A stretch of 64,000 nt of DNA from Mucilaginibacter pankratovii (GCF_014773265.1 NZ_JACWMY010000012.1:124001-188000); one strand, 5' to 3'; counted from the stretch's first letter, positions 42,143 to 51,495 are shown. Numbers and translations: made by a program. The notes: generated by a model not told the origin, from the letters alone.

Positions 42143-42311
42143 TTGACTCACCCCGAATGCGCTACGTTGTTCGACCCTCTCTCCGCAAGCGGAAAGAGGG
42201 TGAGGAAAATAAAACCCTCTCCTTTGGAAAGAGCAGAGTTGAGGCTCTTTTCATCACCCTCTTTGCGAAGCAGAGAGGGTGGCCCAGCGGAGCGATGGCC
42301 GGGTGAGTCAA
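42143..42311. repeat. TTGACTCACCCCGAA long inverted repeat, copy 2
   Basis: Begins TTGACTCACCC and ends with the exact inverse GGGTGAGTCAA. It holds an extra CCCTCTCCTTTGG insert relative to copy 1, related to the inner palindrome at 3550-3627. Confidence 0.88.
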
Positions 42312-42331
42312 CTCGCCGCTGTGATTTTTGA

Positions 42332-42727
42332 CTACAACCTTTTCTTCACCGCCAAATAGATCACCCAACCAAAAGGCACCAGCCAAATGATATCGTTAAA
42401 TACATTCACCCAAAAGAAAGCCGGCGTTAGCTTACCTATAGCAACGTAGTAAACCGAACCAATTGGCCCCAGCAGTTTACCTATCCAGCCCACCAAAATA
42501 AGTGGCCAGTAAGCGTTTGGGTCGCGGGAGGCGAAGTAGTAAGCGATGCCGTAAACACCAACCAGCATGCCCACGCAGCGGAGAATGATGAGCAGGAAAT
42601 CCGTCGGCGGGTTGCCGAAGAGAAGGACCTGCGGGTAAGCCGAGATAACTAATCCCCAGAAAATATTGTACAGGGCTGCCAAAAACATGATGGTTTTGGC
42701 ATATTTGAGTTTGGTGGTGTTAGTCAT
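42332..42727 (-). CDS. Small four-helix membrane protein
   Basis: 131 residues from the ATG at 42727. Four hydrophobic segments are visible: YAKTIMFLAALYNIFWGLVIS, FLLIILRCVGMLVGVYGIAYYFA, PLILVGWIGKLLGPIGSVYYVAIG and NVFNDIIWLVPFGWVIYLAV. No signal peptide beyond the first segment and no known motif. A longer frame, to 42859, would overlap the start of the divergent YyaL-like gene and is rejected. The family is unknown to me; its C-terminus is highly basic (KKRL). Confidence 0.75.
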   Translation of the reverse strand: MTNTTKLKYAKTIMFLAALYNIFWGLVISAYPQVLLFGNPPTDFLLIILRCVGMLVGVYGIAYYFASRDPNAYWPLILVGWIGKLLGPIGSVYYVAIGKLTPAFFWVNVFNDIIWLVPFGWVIYLAVKKRL

Positions 42728-42828
42728 TTGCAATAATGCGGGCAAGTTAAACGATTGGATGGGATTGATTTGCACATTGTAAAAACAATTAAGAATTTCG
42801 CCGTTTATCCAGATACATTCTATCGTAT

Positions 42829-44850
42829 ATGAATCGCCTCGCCACCTCCACCTCCCCATATTTATTACAGCATGCCAACAATCCGGTTAACTGGTACCCC
42901 TGGGGGCCGGAGGCCTTGCATAAAGCCAAAGAAGAGAACAAACTCATATTGGTAAGCATTGGCTACTCGGCATGCCATTGGTGCCATGTAATGGAGCATG
43001 AAAGCTTTGAGGATGAGGCCGTGGCAGCTGTGATGAACGAGTATTTCGTCTGCATCAAAGTCGACCGGGAGGAACGCCCCGATGTTGACCAGATCTATAT
43101 GAGTGCCATACAACTGATGAGCGGCAGGGGAGGCTGGCCGCTCAACTGCATCTGCCTGCCCGACCAGCGCCCTATCTACGGCGGCACCTACTTTCGTAAG
43201 AACGACTGGACGAGCCTGCTCTTCAACCTCGCCGATTTCTACAAAACCAAACCCGAGGAAGCCGAAGATTATGCCGTGCGCTTAACCGATGGCATTAAAC
43301 AATACGAATCCGTTGCTTTTGTACACGAGAAACCCGAATACAGTAAGGCCGATTTTGAACCTATTCTAAAAACCTGGAAACGCTATTTTGATGAGGAGGA
43401 AGGTGGCTTTGGCGGCGCGCCCAAGTTTCCGATGCCGAACAATTCGCTGTTTTTAATGCGCTATGCTCATTTAACGCAGGACGATGATGTAGCGGATTTT
43501 GTAAAACTCACCCTCCACAAAATGGCCTTCGGTGGTATTTATGATCATATTGGCGGCGGCTTTGCCCGCTATGCGGTGGATGGCGTTTGGCATGTGCCGC
43601 ATTTCGAGAAGATGTTGTATGATAACGGGCAACTGCTTAGTCTCTACGCAGAAGCTTACATCTGGAACCTGGATCCGCTGTATAAAACAATCGCGGCCGA
43701 GATCATCAGCTTTGTTAAACGCGAATTAACTTCACCCGAAAATGGCTTTTACTCCGCATTGGATGCCGATAGTGAAGGAAAGGAGGGTAAATTCTATATT
43801 TTTACCAAAGCCGAGCTGGAAGAAATCTTAGGCGATGAAGCGCAACTGTTCTGCATTTATTACTACGTTACCGATGCCGGCAACTGGGAAGAAGAGCATT
43901 CCAATGTTTTCTTCCGCAGGGAGGGTGACGAGGAAATGGCTGCTATTTTAGGGTTACCGGTTGATGAATTGCTGAGTCGCATCAACACTTCGCGCCAAAA
44001 GGTTTTTGATGCCCGCAGCAAACGCATCCGCCCGGGGCTGGATAATAAGATACTGGCCTCCTGGAACGGACTGATGCTGAAAGGGCTTTGCGATGCCTAT
44101 CGCGCCTTTGATGATCCGGCGTATTTGGAGCTGGCTTTGAAGAATGCAGATTTCCTCAATAGCAACATGCTCTCGGGTGATAAACTGCTGCGCATTTTTA
44201 AAGAACCCGTACTGCTGCCCAACGGCGACCATGAACCCATCGCCACCTTTTTAGATGATTACGCCAATATTGTTGATGCCTTTATTGCCCTGTACGAAGT
44301 TACTTTCGATGAGGATTGGCTCATTCGTGCCAAAGGCATTGCCGATTACGCCATCCTGCATTATTACGATAAGCATACGGGCATGTTCTATTACACCGCC
44401 GATGACGACCAGCATCTCATCGCCCGTAAATCGGAAATTATGGATGGGGTGATCCCCGCTTCGAATTCGGTGATGGCGCGCAACCTTAAAAAGCTGGGCC
44501 TGTTCTTCGATCAGGAAGAATATCATGAGATAGCGGCACAGATGCTGCGAAATATTGCGCCGCATTTGGCCAAATACAGCACCGCCTACAGCAACTGGAC
44601 AGCCCTTTTGCTTGATGAGATATTTGGCACCTATGAAGTTGCCATCACCGGCGATAATTACGAAAGCCTGCGTAAAGAAGTGGAACAAAATTACATCCCC
44701 AATAAAATAATATTGGGCGGTAAAAAAGGAACATTACCTTTGCTGACGGATAAGTTTGAAAGCAATACCCGCATCTATATCTGTAAGGATAAAACCTGCA
44801 GCCTGCCGGTGGATAATACGGCGGATGCTTTAAAACAAATAAATAACTGA
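42829..44850 (+). CDS. YyaL/SSP411-type thioredoxin-domain protein
   Basis: 673 residues. The N-terminal thioredoxin-like DUF255 domain (about 1-165) has [25 protein letters not shown], the CHWCHVM redox motif at about residues 48-54, [13 protein letters not shown] and GGWPLN. The C-terminal (alpha/alpha)6 barrel (about 190-670) resembles N-acylglucosamine 2-epimerases and cellobiose epimerases: [31 protein letters not shown]. The family is conserved from bacteria to the human protein SPATA20, but its reaction is not settled. It is monocistronic. Confidence 0.93.
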   Translation: MNRLATSTSPYLLQHANNPVNWYPWGPEALHKAKEENKLILVSIGYSACHWCHVMEHESFEDEAVAAVMNEYFVCIKVDREERPDVDQIYMSAIQLMSGRGGWPLNCICLPDQRPIYGGTYFRKNDWTSLLFNLADFYKTKPEEAEDYAVRLTDGIKQYESVAFVHEKPEYSKADFEPILKTWKRYFDEEEGGFGGAPKFPMPNNSLFLMRYAHLTQDDDVADFVKLTLHKMAFGGIYDHIGGGFARYAVDGVWHVPHFEKMLYDNGQLLSLYAEAYIWNLDPLYKTIAAEIISFVKRELTSPENGFYSALDADSEGKEGKFYIFTKAELEEILGDEAQLFCIYYYVTDAGNWEEEHSNVFFRREGDEEMAAILGLPVDELLSRINTSRQKVFDARSKRIRPGLDNKILASWNGLMLKGLCDAYRAFDDPAYLELALKNADFLNSNMLSGDKLLRIFKEPVLLPNGDHEPIATFLDDYANIVDAFIALYEVTFDEDWLIRAKGIADYAILHYYDKHTGMFYYTADDDQHLIARKSEIMDGVIPASNSVMARNLKKLGLFFDQEEYHEIAAQMLRNIAPHLAKYSTAYSNWTALLLDEIFGTYEVAITGDNYESLRKEVEQNYIPNKIILGGKKGTLPLLTDKFESNTRIYICKDKTCSLPVDNTADALKQINN

Positions 44851-44860
44851 TTCCTTTATA

Positions 44861-44968
44861 TAAAAGCTGAAAGCTAAAAGACTAAAGCAGAAAGCAAAGA
44901 ATAAAGCTGAAAATAACGAGATTAAAGCTAAGAGAAATCTTTGAGCTTTAGACTTTCAGCTTTTAACT
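44861..44968. repeat. AAAGCTGAAAGCTAAA word palindrome
   Basis: AAAAGCTGAAAGCTAAAAG, AAAGCAGAAAGC and AAAGCTGAAA on the left are answered by GAGCTTTAGACTTTCAGCTTTTAA on the right. It fills the gap between the YyaL-like gene and slyD. A fragment of the same words (AAAGCTAAAAGGTGAAAGCGCTAAAG) is seen at about 39307-39332. Confidence 0.7.
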
Positions 44969-44984
44969 TATAACAATCATCATA

Positions 44985-45485
44985 ATGAAAATTGAACCAC
45001 AACACGTAGTATCATTAACATACGATTTGTATGTTAAACAAGAAGATGGCAGCGAAGGGCTGGCAGAAAGCGCAACCCAGGAGCAGCCACTAACTTTTTT
45101 GTTTGGCGCGGGCCAAATGATACCAAAATTTGAAGAAAACTTAAGCACCTTGTCGACAGGTGATACGTATGATTTTCGTATAGCCGCAGCAGAAGGCTAC
45201 GGCGAATTTGACGAAGAAGCAGTAGCTAATTTGCCAAAAGAAATGTTCCAGGGTGCCGAAGTGCCGCAAATTGGTGAGGTATTGCCTTTGCAGGATAATA
45301 ATGGTAACCGTTTCCAGGGCCAGGTAGTATCGGTTACCGAAGATTCGGTAATTGTAGATCTTAACCACCCGATGGCCGGCCAGGAACTGCACTTTAAAGG
45401 CGAGATCTTAAACGTTCGCCCGGCCACGCCCGAAGAGCTTTCTCACGGCCATGCACATGGCCCGGATGGCCATCATCACCACTAA
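44985..45485 (+). CDS. slyD: SlyD-type FKBP peptidyl-prolyl isomerase
   Basis: 166 residues: an FKBP domain (about 1-75 and 125-150) interrupted by the insert-in-flap domain (about 76-125), the arrangement of SlyD. Marks are VSLTYDLYVKQEDGSE, FLFGAGQMIPKFEENL, NHPMAGQELHFKGEI, and a histidine-rich C-terminus (HGHAHGPDGHHHH) able to bind nickel or zinc. It catalyses proline isomerisation, acts as a chaperone and can take part in metal insertion. Monocistronic with its own terminator. Confidence 0.94.
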   Translation: MKIEPQHVVSLTYDLYVKQEDGSEGLAESATQEQPLTFLFGAGQMIPKFEENLSTLSTGDTYDFRIAAAEGYGEFDEEAVANLPKEMFQGAEVPQIGEVLPLQDNNGNRFQGQVVSVTEDSVIVDLNHPMAGQELHFKGEILNVRPATPEELSHGHAHGPDGHHHH

Positions 45486-45498
45486 AAAGTTTAAAGCC

Positions 45499-45533
45499 AA
45501 AGGCGCGTTGTATTATATACGGCGCGCCTTTTT
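45499..45533. terminator. Terminator between slyD and the MORN-like cluster
   Basis: AAAGGCGCG and CGCGCCTTT pair around an inner GTAT-ATAC hairpin, with TTTTTATTTTTT beyond. The minus-strand gene at 45532 ends in the same run of T. Confidence 0.8.
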
Positions 45534-46233
45534 ATTTTTTCCAGGGAAAATCCAGGTGGCCCCTGTCGGTGATACGCGCACGGATGATAATGCGGCAGGC
45601 TACCGGTTCGCCGTTCAGCTTAGCGGGGATAAAAATCATGTCCTCTTCATTAGGTAAATGCACATTCATATTTATCGTCCGCTGGTAATCCGCCCCTGTA
45701 ATATTAACTTTATAATACGCCAGCCTGCCCAGCGGGCTTATTAATAATTCCACCGTCGCTATGTACCGAAACCGGTCGATATCCGTAATATCCCTGGGTA
45801 AGGTGAATAACTGCAGGTAGGGCAGATAACCATAATACCTGCCGCCAACTTTTATGGGTTTGGTTACCACATCGGTGCTGTCTATATCTATATCGGCAAA
45901 GTATCTCAGGTTTGATGCCGCTGTTTCCGGCGCTTCATAACTTACCTTATGTGTATCGTAGTTATAGGTTTGCATTAACCTGCCGGCGGCATCAAAAAAG
46001 CGCCAGATACCGGTTTTTACATCGTTGTTAAAAGCACCCACGGCCACTGGTATCTCTCCCTGGTAAATGGCCTGGTATTGCCCCTGTTTAATATACTTAT
46101 TGCTTTTTAAAACGGTGTATACCTCCTTTACCGAATCGGTAAGGCGGTTTGTTTTTTTAGAAGTTTCCTGCTGCCCCTTTGCTTTTGCCACGGCAAACAA
46201 ACAGGCGATAATTAATAGGTAGTTCTTTAGCAT
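45532..46233 (-). CDS. MORN/TonB-C-like exported protein, paralog C
   Basis: 233 residues with a signal peptide (MLKNYLLIIACLFAVAKAKG). The first part (about 50-105) is MORN/YwqK-like: QGQYQAIYQGEIPVAVGAFNNDVKTGIWRFFDAAGRLMQTYNYD. The C-terminal part (about 150-230) resembles the TonB energy-transducer C-terminal fold: TVELLISPLGRLAYYKV ... IFIPAKLNGEPVACRIIIRARI. No membrane anchor apart from the signal peptide. It is the third of three tandem paralogs on the minus strand. The function is unknown. Confidence 0.8.
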   Translation of the reverse strand: MLKNYLLIIACLFAVAKAKGQQETSKKTNRLTDSVKEVYTVLKSNKYIKQGQYQAIYQGEIPVAVGAFNNDVKTGIWRFFDAAGRLMQTYNYDTHKVSYEAPETAASNLRYFADIDIDSTDVVTKPIKVGGRYYGYLPYLQLFTLPRDITDIDRFRYIATVELLISPLGRLAYYKVNITGADYQRTINMNVHLPNEEDMIFIPAKLNGEPVACRIIIRARITDRGHLDFPWKK

Positions 46234-46249
46234 TGTTATAAATTCTCTT

Positions 46250-46966
46250 TCAATAAAAATCCAGGTGTCCTTTTTCGGTTATATATGCGCGGATGATGAT
46301 ACGGCAGGAAACCGGTTCGCCGTTAAGTGTAGCAGGTGTAAACACCCTGTCTTCTTCGTCGGGCAGGTTCGTATTCATCTTTATCACGTTGTCTTGTGCG
46401 CCATTATTGATGTGTACCTTATAATCTGCCAGCCGTCCGCCCGGACTTATCAACAGTTCTACCGTGGTTTTAACCTCGTTAAGTTCAACTTCGGGGTGGT
46501 CTTTATAAGCGTCGGGGAGGTTAAATAGCTGCAGATAGTTTAAATAACCAAAATACCGGCCGCCGGTTTTAATGGGTTTGGTAGCCTTATCCCCCGGCCG
46601 CAGATCCTTATCCAGGAGGTAACGCATATTGGATGTGGTATCCTCGGGCGCCTCGAAACTGGCAAGGCGGGTACTGTAATCATATGTTTGCATTAGTTTG
46701 CCTTTGGGATTATAAAAACGCCATACGCCCACTTTCTTGTCATTCTCGTACATTCCTGTTGCTACCGGTTGAAAGTGTTGAAACAACGCCTGGTACAGCC
46801 CATGCCTAACATATTTGTTGGTCTTTAAAACATGGTATACTTCGCTTACCGAATCTGTTAGCAGGTTTGTTTTCTCGCGGGTTGGCTGCGCATGGCATAC
46901 CTGCACAATAAACAAGCAAGTAATAATTATGCTGCTCCTTCTCAGCAAAGCCTTCACGTTATTCAT
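46250..46966 (-). CDS. MORN/TonB-C-like exported protein, paralog B
   Basis: 238 residues from the ATG at 46966 (MNNVKALLRRSSIIITCLFIVQVCHA), with the same design as its neighbours: MORN-like HGLYQALFQHFQPVATGMYENDKKVGVWRFYNPKGKLMQTYDYS and a TonB-C-like end VELLISPGGRLADYKVHI ... VFTPATLNGEPVSCRIIIRAYI. The ATG lies inside the stop region of the upstream paralog (8-base overlap), which suggests translational coupling. A longer start at 46984 is possible. Confidence 0.8.
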   Translation of the reverse strand: MNNVKALLRRSSIIITCLFIVQVCHAQPTREKTNLLTDSVSEVYHVLKTNKYVRHGLYQALFQHFQPVATGMYENDKKVGVWRFYNPKGKLMQTYDYSTRLASFEAPEDTTSNMRYLLDKDLRPGDKATKPIKTGGRYFGYLNYLQLFNLPDAYKDHPEVELNEVKTTVELLISPGGRLADYKVHINNGAQDNVIKMNTNLPDEEDRVFTPATLNGEPVSCRIIIRAYITEKGHLDFY

Positions 46967-47666
46967 AATCCAAGTGGTTGTCATCAGTTATATAAGCTTT
47001 GATCAATATCCTGGATGTAACAGGTTCGCCGTTTACGGTGGCGGGAGTGAAGATTACGTCTGCCGGGTCGGGTAAATTGGGGTTCATGTTAAAAGCCTTT
47101 AAAAGTCTTCTATCTATGTTTAAAGAGATCTTATAATCTGCCAGCCTGCCGCCGGGGCTCACCAATAACTCTACAAGTACCTCTATGTAATCTTTATTTG
47201 CCTGTATCATAGCGTACATTTTGTTCGGTACATCAAATAAGCGTAAATACGGGATATAACCATAATAAGTGCCGCCAAGCTTTACGGGCAGGGTTACTTT
47301 ATCGGCAGGCGTTATTTTTTTGTCGACCACGTAATGAAGGTAGGTTGTGGTATCTGCCGGGGCCAAAAACTCAAAAGCTTTGGTAGTATAGTTATAGGTT
47401 TGCAGCTGCTCGCCTTTTTCGTTATAAAAATGCCAAAGGCCGGTTTTAATATTGTTGGCGTAATCGCCCTCGGCTACAGGTTTTTTTTTGAGGAAGAGAG
47501 CCCGGTACGGGCCATGCTTAATATTTTTATCGGTTTTAAGCACCGTGTATGCTTCGTATACCGAATCGGTAAGCCACCTGCTTTTTCGTGTAGTTTCCTG
47601 TGCTTGTGCCAAGCAACTGTTTGTAAAAAATATCCCTGCTATACAAAGGATAATGTTCTTCAGCAT
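46959..47666 (-). CDS. MORN/TonB-C-like exported protein, paralog A
   Basis: 235 residues with a signal peptide (MLKNIILCIAGIFFTNSCLA). It has HGPYRALFLKKKPVAEGDYANNIKTGLWHFYNEKGEQLQTYNYT and VELLVSPGGRLADYKISL ... VIFTPATVNGEPVTSRILIKAYI. AGGAGA lies eight bases before the ATG as a Shine-Dalgarno site. It is the first of the three-gene run, following the PH-domain gene after 30 bases. It shares a KxxRWLTDSVYEAYTVLKTDK stretch near the N-terminus with the other two. Confidence 0.8.
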   Translation of the reverse strand: MLKNIILCIAGIFFTNSCLAQAQETTRKSRWLTDSVYEAYTVLKTDKNIKHGPYRALFLKKKPVAEGDYANNIKTGLWHFYNEKGEQLQTYNYTTKAFEFLAPADTTTYLHYVVDKKITPADKVTLPVKLGGTYYGYIPYLRLFDVPNKMYAMIQANKDYIEVLVELLVSPGGRLADYKISLNIDRRLLKAFNMNPNLPDPADVIFTPATVNGEPVTSRILIKAYITDDNHLDYE

Positions 47667-47696
47667 ATGTAATTCTCCTGGTTCAGGCTATCGGTA

Positions 47697-48113
47697 TTAT
47701 TGGTACCGGATATCCGGGTTTATCTTTTGTAACTCAGCCACAAATTCGGCTATGTTCTTCGGCGAGATCACCACCGAATCGAATTTGTTATAAAATATCT
47801 CTATCCTGTCGGTAGATAAGGCCGGGGCGCTTAATACGGTCCGCGTGTTTTCAACTTTAATTATACTGCCGATAGGCAGTTTGGTATTAAAGAACATGCC
47901 GCATTTTACCCTCAGCGTACCCGTGTTGCTTATAGCATAATAAGTATTGAAGAACACTGGGAGAAACATTGCCGACACGACCACCAACACCAAAACCGCG
48001 CCGATATACCTCCCGCCGGCGATGTAGCCAGCCTCAACAATAATTAAAATAATCAGGGGTATATAAATAACAAATCCCCGTTTAGACGGGAATTTTCGCT
48101 CATGGTTTAACAT
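47697..48113 (-). CDS. PH-domain membrane protein (bPH_4/DUF1200-like)
   Basis: 138 residues: two hydrophobic segments (GFVIYIPLIILIIVEAGYIAGG and IGAVLVLVVVSAMFLPVFF), then a bacterial pleckstrin-homology-like domain (about 58-138) with YYAISNTGTLRVKCGMFFNTKLPIGSIIKVENTR and RIEIFYNKFDSVVISPKNIAEFVAELQKINP. Function unknown. It heads the minus-strand run with the three MORN/TonB-C-like genes. A -7 box ends four bases before its ATG. Confidence 0.82.
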   Translation of the reverse strand: MLNHERKFPSKRGFVIYIPLIILIIVEAGYIAGGRYIGAVLVLVVVSAMFLPVFFNTYYAISNTGTLRVKCGMFFNTKLPIGSIIKVENTRTVLSAPALSTDRIEIFYNKFDSVVISPKNIAEFVAELQKINPDIRYQ

Positions 48114-48117
48114 GGGC

Positions 48118-48150
48118 TAAAAATAGCAAAAAACGGGTTTGTCATTGCAA
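48118..48150 (-). promoter_or_regulatory. Promoter abutting the PH-domain gene
   Basis: Minus-strand TTG (48150-48148), 22 bases, TATTTTTA (48125-48118), one mismatch to TANNTTTG. Only GCCC lies between the box and the ATG at 48113. Confidence 0.45.
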
Positions 48151-48185
48151 TGGTTTTTACTCATCATAACAATATACTTTCCCCG

Positions 48186-48306
48186 GCTACGGTGTCTTCA
48201 CCGTAGCTCCCGGATAGTTTTAAGTTCCCACAGGACCCGTTTCAATGAGACCCCGCAGAGGCACCGGACGGTCGCGTTTCTTGGAAACGGCGGTGAGGAC
48301 ACCGCC
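48186..48306. repeat. Hairpin-rich intergenic segment
   Basis: GCTACGGTG-TCTT-CACCGTAGC (48186-48207) is a perfect 9-bp hairpin; CGTTTC-TTG-GAAACG follows at about 48275-48289; GGCGGTG-AGGA-CACCGCC at 48289-48306 repeats the hairpin seen at 3491. Together with 48346-48489 this fills the 441-base gap between the PH-domain gene and the Gly-rich outer-membrane gene; no coding sequence is seen there. Confidence 0.6.
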
Positions 48307-48345
48307 TTAGAGAGAGGCATAGTTTTGTTCCTATCGCTCGTATAT

Positions 48346-48489
48346 TTGACTCACCCCGAATGCGCTTCGCTGTTCGACCCTCTCTGCTTCGCAAAGAGGG
48401 TGAGGAAAGAAGAAAAAAACAAACTGACACTAAACCCTCTTTGCGAAGCAGAGAGGGTGGTCGAGCGTAGCAAAGACCGGGTGAGTCGA
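48346..48489. repeat. TTGACTCACCCCGAA long inverted repeat, copy 3
   Basis: Begins TTGACTCACCCCGAATGCGC and ends CCGGGTGAGTC. Its inner halves CCCTCTCTGCTTCGCAAAGAGGG and CCCTCTTTGCGAAGCAGAGAGGG are themselves inverse to each other. Confidence 0.88.
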
Positions 48490-48554
48490 CTCGCGACGCG
48501 GATTTGCCGCCACGTTTCGAACATGCAAATTTCAACCATTGGTAATTGTTAGGA

Positions 48555-51359
48555 TTACTCCGGCCTGCCGCCACCTCCTCCAAAACCACCGCCACCTTCG
48601 CCACCACCGCGCCTGCCGCCACCACCGCCATTACGGCCGCCTTGTTTTCCGGCAAATTTTTGCAGGCGCAGGGCAAACGTCAGCATAAAGTAGCGGCCCA
48701 AACGGTTGGTACGGGTATCTATGATCTGGCTGCCACTTACGCTGCGTGTTACGCCGGTATTTTGGTTGAACAGGTCAAACGCCTGGAAACGCAGTGCGCC
48801 GATATTGCCTTTTAAAAACTGGTATTCTACATAAGTGCTTAGCAGGGTAGGGTTGGCCTTAACCGTGCTGCTGAAACCATGGTTGAAGGTTTGGGTGAGG
48901 TTGTAACCCAGTATCCAGTTCTTAAAAAAGTAATTGCGGCCATCCAGCCCCAGTGTCCATGTTTTGGCATCAGTGCTGATGGATGATGGCAGGCTATAGT
49001 TGGTAGTATTAATGCTGTAATTGCCGCTTACTTGGGTATCCATCAGGCTGTCTATATCAATACGCACTTTGGCGCCCTGGTTAAACACCCAATTTTTGCC
49101 TATGTTACGCTCATCCTCAATAAAGCTGATGTTGTTGTTAAAGCTGGCACCGCCGTTCAGCGTAACCGTGAATTTGCGGTTGGCAAAGGGTTTGGAGTAA
49201 GCATAATTACCGCTGGCCGAGTAAAAGCCATCGGTATTTAAGTAACGGGTTTCCTGCACGGTATTGTTGCGGCCGGTGGTGGTAGTAGTGCTTACGGTAA
49301 TGGGTTTGCTGTTGGTCACAATTTTATCCTGTGTAGAATTGAATGATAAATTGGTGAACAGCGAGTTGCCGCTGGCGATATCAAATTGGTTGTAGCGCAG
49401 GCTGATGTTATTGCTGAATTCAGGTTTCAGATCGGGATTACCATAAATGCGGTTTTGTGGGTTGCTGAAATCGGGCTGTAACTGCAGTTGTGTAAAGCTT
49501 GGCTGATTGTTGCTGCCGGTATAATTAATGGCCAGTGAATGGTTTCGCTGAAAATTGTAGATGAACCTGGCCGTTGGGATGTAATTAAAAGTATGGGTAG
49601 AGGTGCTGAAATTATGCGATTCGCCATTAAGCGAGGCTGGCTGCACAGCCAGGCCCAAAGTATAATTATACTTGGTTTTTACACCGCGCAGGTTCAGCCC
49701 AAACTTATCGGTAATAAACTGGTAGTTATATAAGGTGCTCAGCGAGTCTACGTACGTTTGCGTGCCGGTAAGCGGGTCGATGTTATAGTTAGCGCGGTTA
49801 TTGTCGGTATTGCTGTAGCTATGATTGTAATTAGCTTCCAGGAAATTGCCCTTGCCCAATGGTTCGGTGTAGGATAGGGCGATGTTGTACTTGTTAGAAC
49901 TGTTGTTGGTATTGATCTGCTGAAAAAGGGGTGTAACCACCCCGGCCTGCTCGGTAGTATATTGGTCGTTCAGATCCTGCGTGTTTTTGGAATAGTTGAG
50001 GCTGGTATTGATGCTGAAGTTGCGCCCTATTTTACGGAACTTATGGTTATACAGTATGCTGATGCCGCCGCTGGGCGCGGTGGAGTTGGTTAATGCCAGT
50101 TCATTCCCGTTAACAAGCGTTTGATTGCGCGTATTGCTAAAAGCATCGGTGGTGTTATCGTTGGATGAATTGTAGCTGAAGTTTGGGTTTATCTTCAGAT
50201 AGTTCAGGGTATCAATACGGTATTCAATATTAAAATCAATACGATGGTTAAGGTTATGTGTTTTACTTACGCTGTTATCGTTGCTTAATATGGTGCCCGA
50301 CTGAAAAAGATTTTGCGTTTGCGAGGTAGTAGTGCCCAGCTTATCCCTATCGGCAAAGCTGTAGCTGCCATAAGCGCTTATTTTTTTGCCCCACTCGTTG
50401 CGGTAGTTAAACCCAAGCGAGCGGTTGGTGGTGATGCCATTGGCCGTACTTACGCCCCCGCTTGCTGCTGCCCCGCCACCACGCCCGGCCCGGCCACCAC
50501 CGCCACCACCTGCACCCAGGTTAAAGGCGTTGGCATTTGTATTATTAATGGTGCCGATGAGCGACAATTGTTCATCTTCTTTAAATGCGTTAACCGATAC
50601 GCGTGCCAGGTACCTGTCATCGTTACCTGCCCCTACGGTGCCCTGCCCAAATTTGCCGGTGCGTTTGCCTTTTTGGATGGTGATATTCAGGATCTTCTCC
50701 GGGTCGCCCGTTTTGATGCCGGTAAGGTTGGCCTGGTCACCGTAATCATCTATTACCTGTATGTTCTCTACAATATCGGCAGGTAGGTTTTGGGTAGCAG
50801 TTTGTACATCGCCGCTAAAGTAATTTTTGCCGTTTACACGTACCTTGGTTATCTGCTTGCCCTGCGCGGTTACGTTGCCATCCTTATCTACCGATACGCC
50901 GGGTAACTTTTTTAGCAGGTCTTCTACCGGCGAGCCTGCGCGTACCGGGTAGGCCGCAGCTTTATATTCTATGGTATCTTCTTTTACAACTATAGGGACC
51001 ACAGCCGCCGTGATATTTACCTGCCCCAGCATATTGGTTTGTACGGTAAGCTTAATCGGATCGAGCTTAATAGCGGTTTTGGCATCGTCCATTACATAGC
51101 GCCGGCTAAAGGCCTGGTAGCCCAGCCCCGATATGGTAAGTTTAAAATTTTTGGAAAATACGGCACCAAAGGCGAAGCCGCCTTTAGCATCGCTGGCTAC
51201 CACCATGCTGTCTTTATCCGAGGTGAGTTTCACTGTCATACCCGGCACGGCCCCCAGGCTATCTATTAATGTACCGCTTACAGCACGTGGCGGCTGCTGG
51301 GCAAAAGCTTTTGAGAAAAGCGTAAATGAGAGCACAAAAAGGAGGGCTTGTTTTGTCAT
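48555..51359 (-). CDS. TonB-plug outer-membrane beta-barrel protein with Gly-rich segments
   Basis: 934 residues: signal peptide MTKQALLFVLSFTLFSKAFA, carboxypeptidase-regulatory-like domain (about 25-110), plug-like domain (about 120-230, with SPVEDLLKKLPGVSVDKDGNVTAQGKQITKVRVNGKNYFSGD) and a long barrel to about 905. Two low-complexity glycine segments are present, one at about 275-300 (GAGGGGGGRAGRGGGAAAS) and one at the C-terminus (about 905-934, Gly/Arg repeats ending GGGGRPE). The barrel strand end is thus followed by a Gly-rich tail, unusual because such proteins normally end in the barrel. Substrate unknown. Confidence 0.88.
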   Translation of the reverse strand: MTKQALLFVLSFTLFSKAFAQQPPRAVSGTLIDSLGAVPGMTVKLTSDKDSMVVASDAKGGFAFGAVFSKNFKLTISGLGYQAFSRRYVMDDAKTAIKLDPIKLTVQTNMLGQVNITAAVVPIVVKEDTIEYKAAAYPVRAGSPVEDLLKKLPGVSVDKDGNVTAQGKQITKVRVNGKNYFSGDVQTATQNLPADIVENIQVIDDYGDQANLTGIKTGDPEKILNITIQKGKRTGKFGQGTVGAGNDDRYLARVSVNAFKEDEQLSLIGTINNTNANAFNLGAGGGGGGRAGRGGGAAASGGVSTANGITTNRSLGFNYRNEWGKKISAYGSYSFADRDKLGTTTSQTQNLFQSGTILSNDNSVSKTHNLNHRIDFNIEYRIDTLNYLKINPNFSYNSSNDNTTDAFSNTRNQTLVNGNELALTNSTAPSGGISILYNHKFRKIGRNFSINTSLNYSKNTQDLNDQYTTEQAGVVTPLFQQINTNNSSNKYNIALSYTEPLGKGNFLEANYNHSYSNTDNNRANYNIDPLTGTQTYVDSLSTLYNYQFITDKFGLNLRGVKTKYNYTLGLAVQPASLNGESHNFSTSTHTFNYIPTARFIYNFQRNHSLAINYTGSNNQPSFTQLQLQPDFSNPQNRIYGNPDLKPEFSNNISLRYNQFDIASGNSLFTNLSFNSTQDKIVTNSKPITVSTTTTTGRNNTVQETRYLNTDGFYSASGNYAYSKPFANRKFTVTLNGGASFNNNISFIEDERNIGKNWVFNQGAKVRIDIDSLMDTQVSGNYSINTTNYSLPSSISTDAKTWTLGLDGRNYFFKNWILGYNLTQTFNHGFSSTVKANPTLLSTYVEYQFLKGNIGALRFQAFDLFNQNTGVTRSVSGSQIIDTRTNRLGRYFMLTFALRLQKFAGKQGGRNGGGGGRRGGGEGGGGFGGGGGRPE

Positions 51360-51495
51360 GGTAGTGGATTAACTTACCTTATGACCAGGAAAGTATAAAA
51401 AAGGTTAATTGTAATGCCAATGTCATACAAATGTTGCAATAACTCAGCGATTTAACTGCGAATTTAATTACTTATTAATTTTATTAACTCTTTTC

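Noticed and set aside
42728-42859. Longer start for the small membrane protein at 42332
   Set aside because: It would overlap the start of the divergent YyaL-like gene and adds a polar segment before the first membrane helix.
48139-48552. 137-codon plus-strand frame
   Set aside because: It runs through hairpins and the TTGACTCACCCC repeat; the same repeat elsewhere carries no conserved frame.
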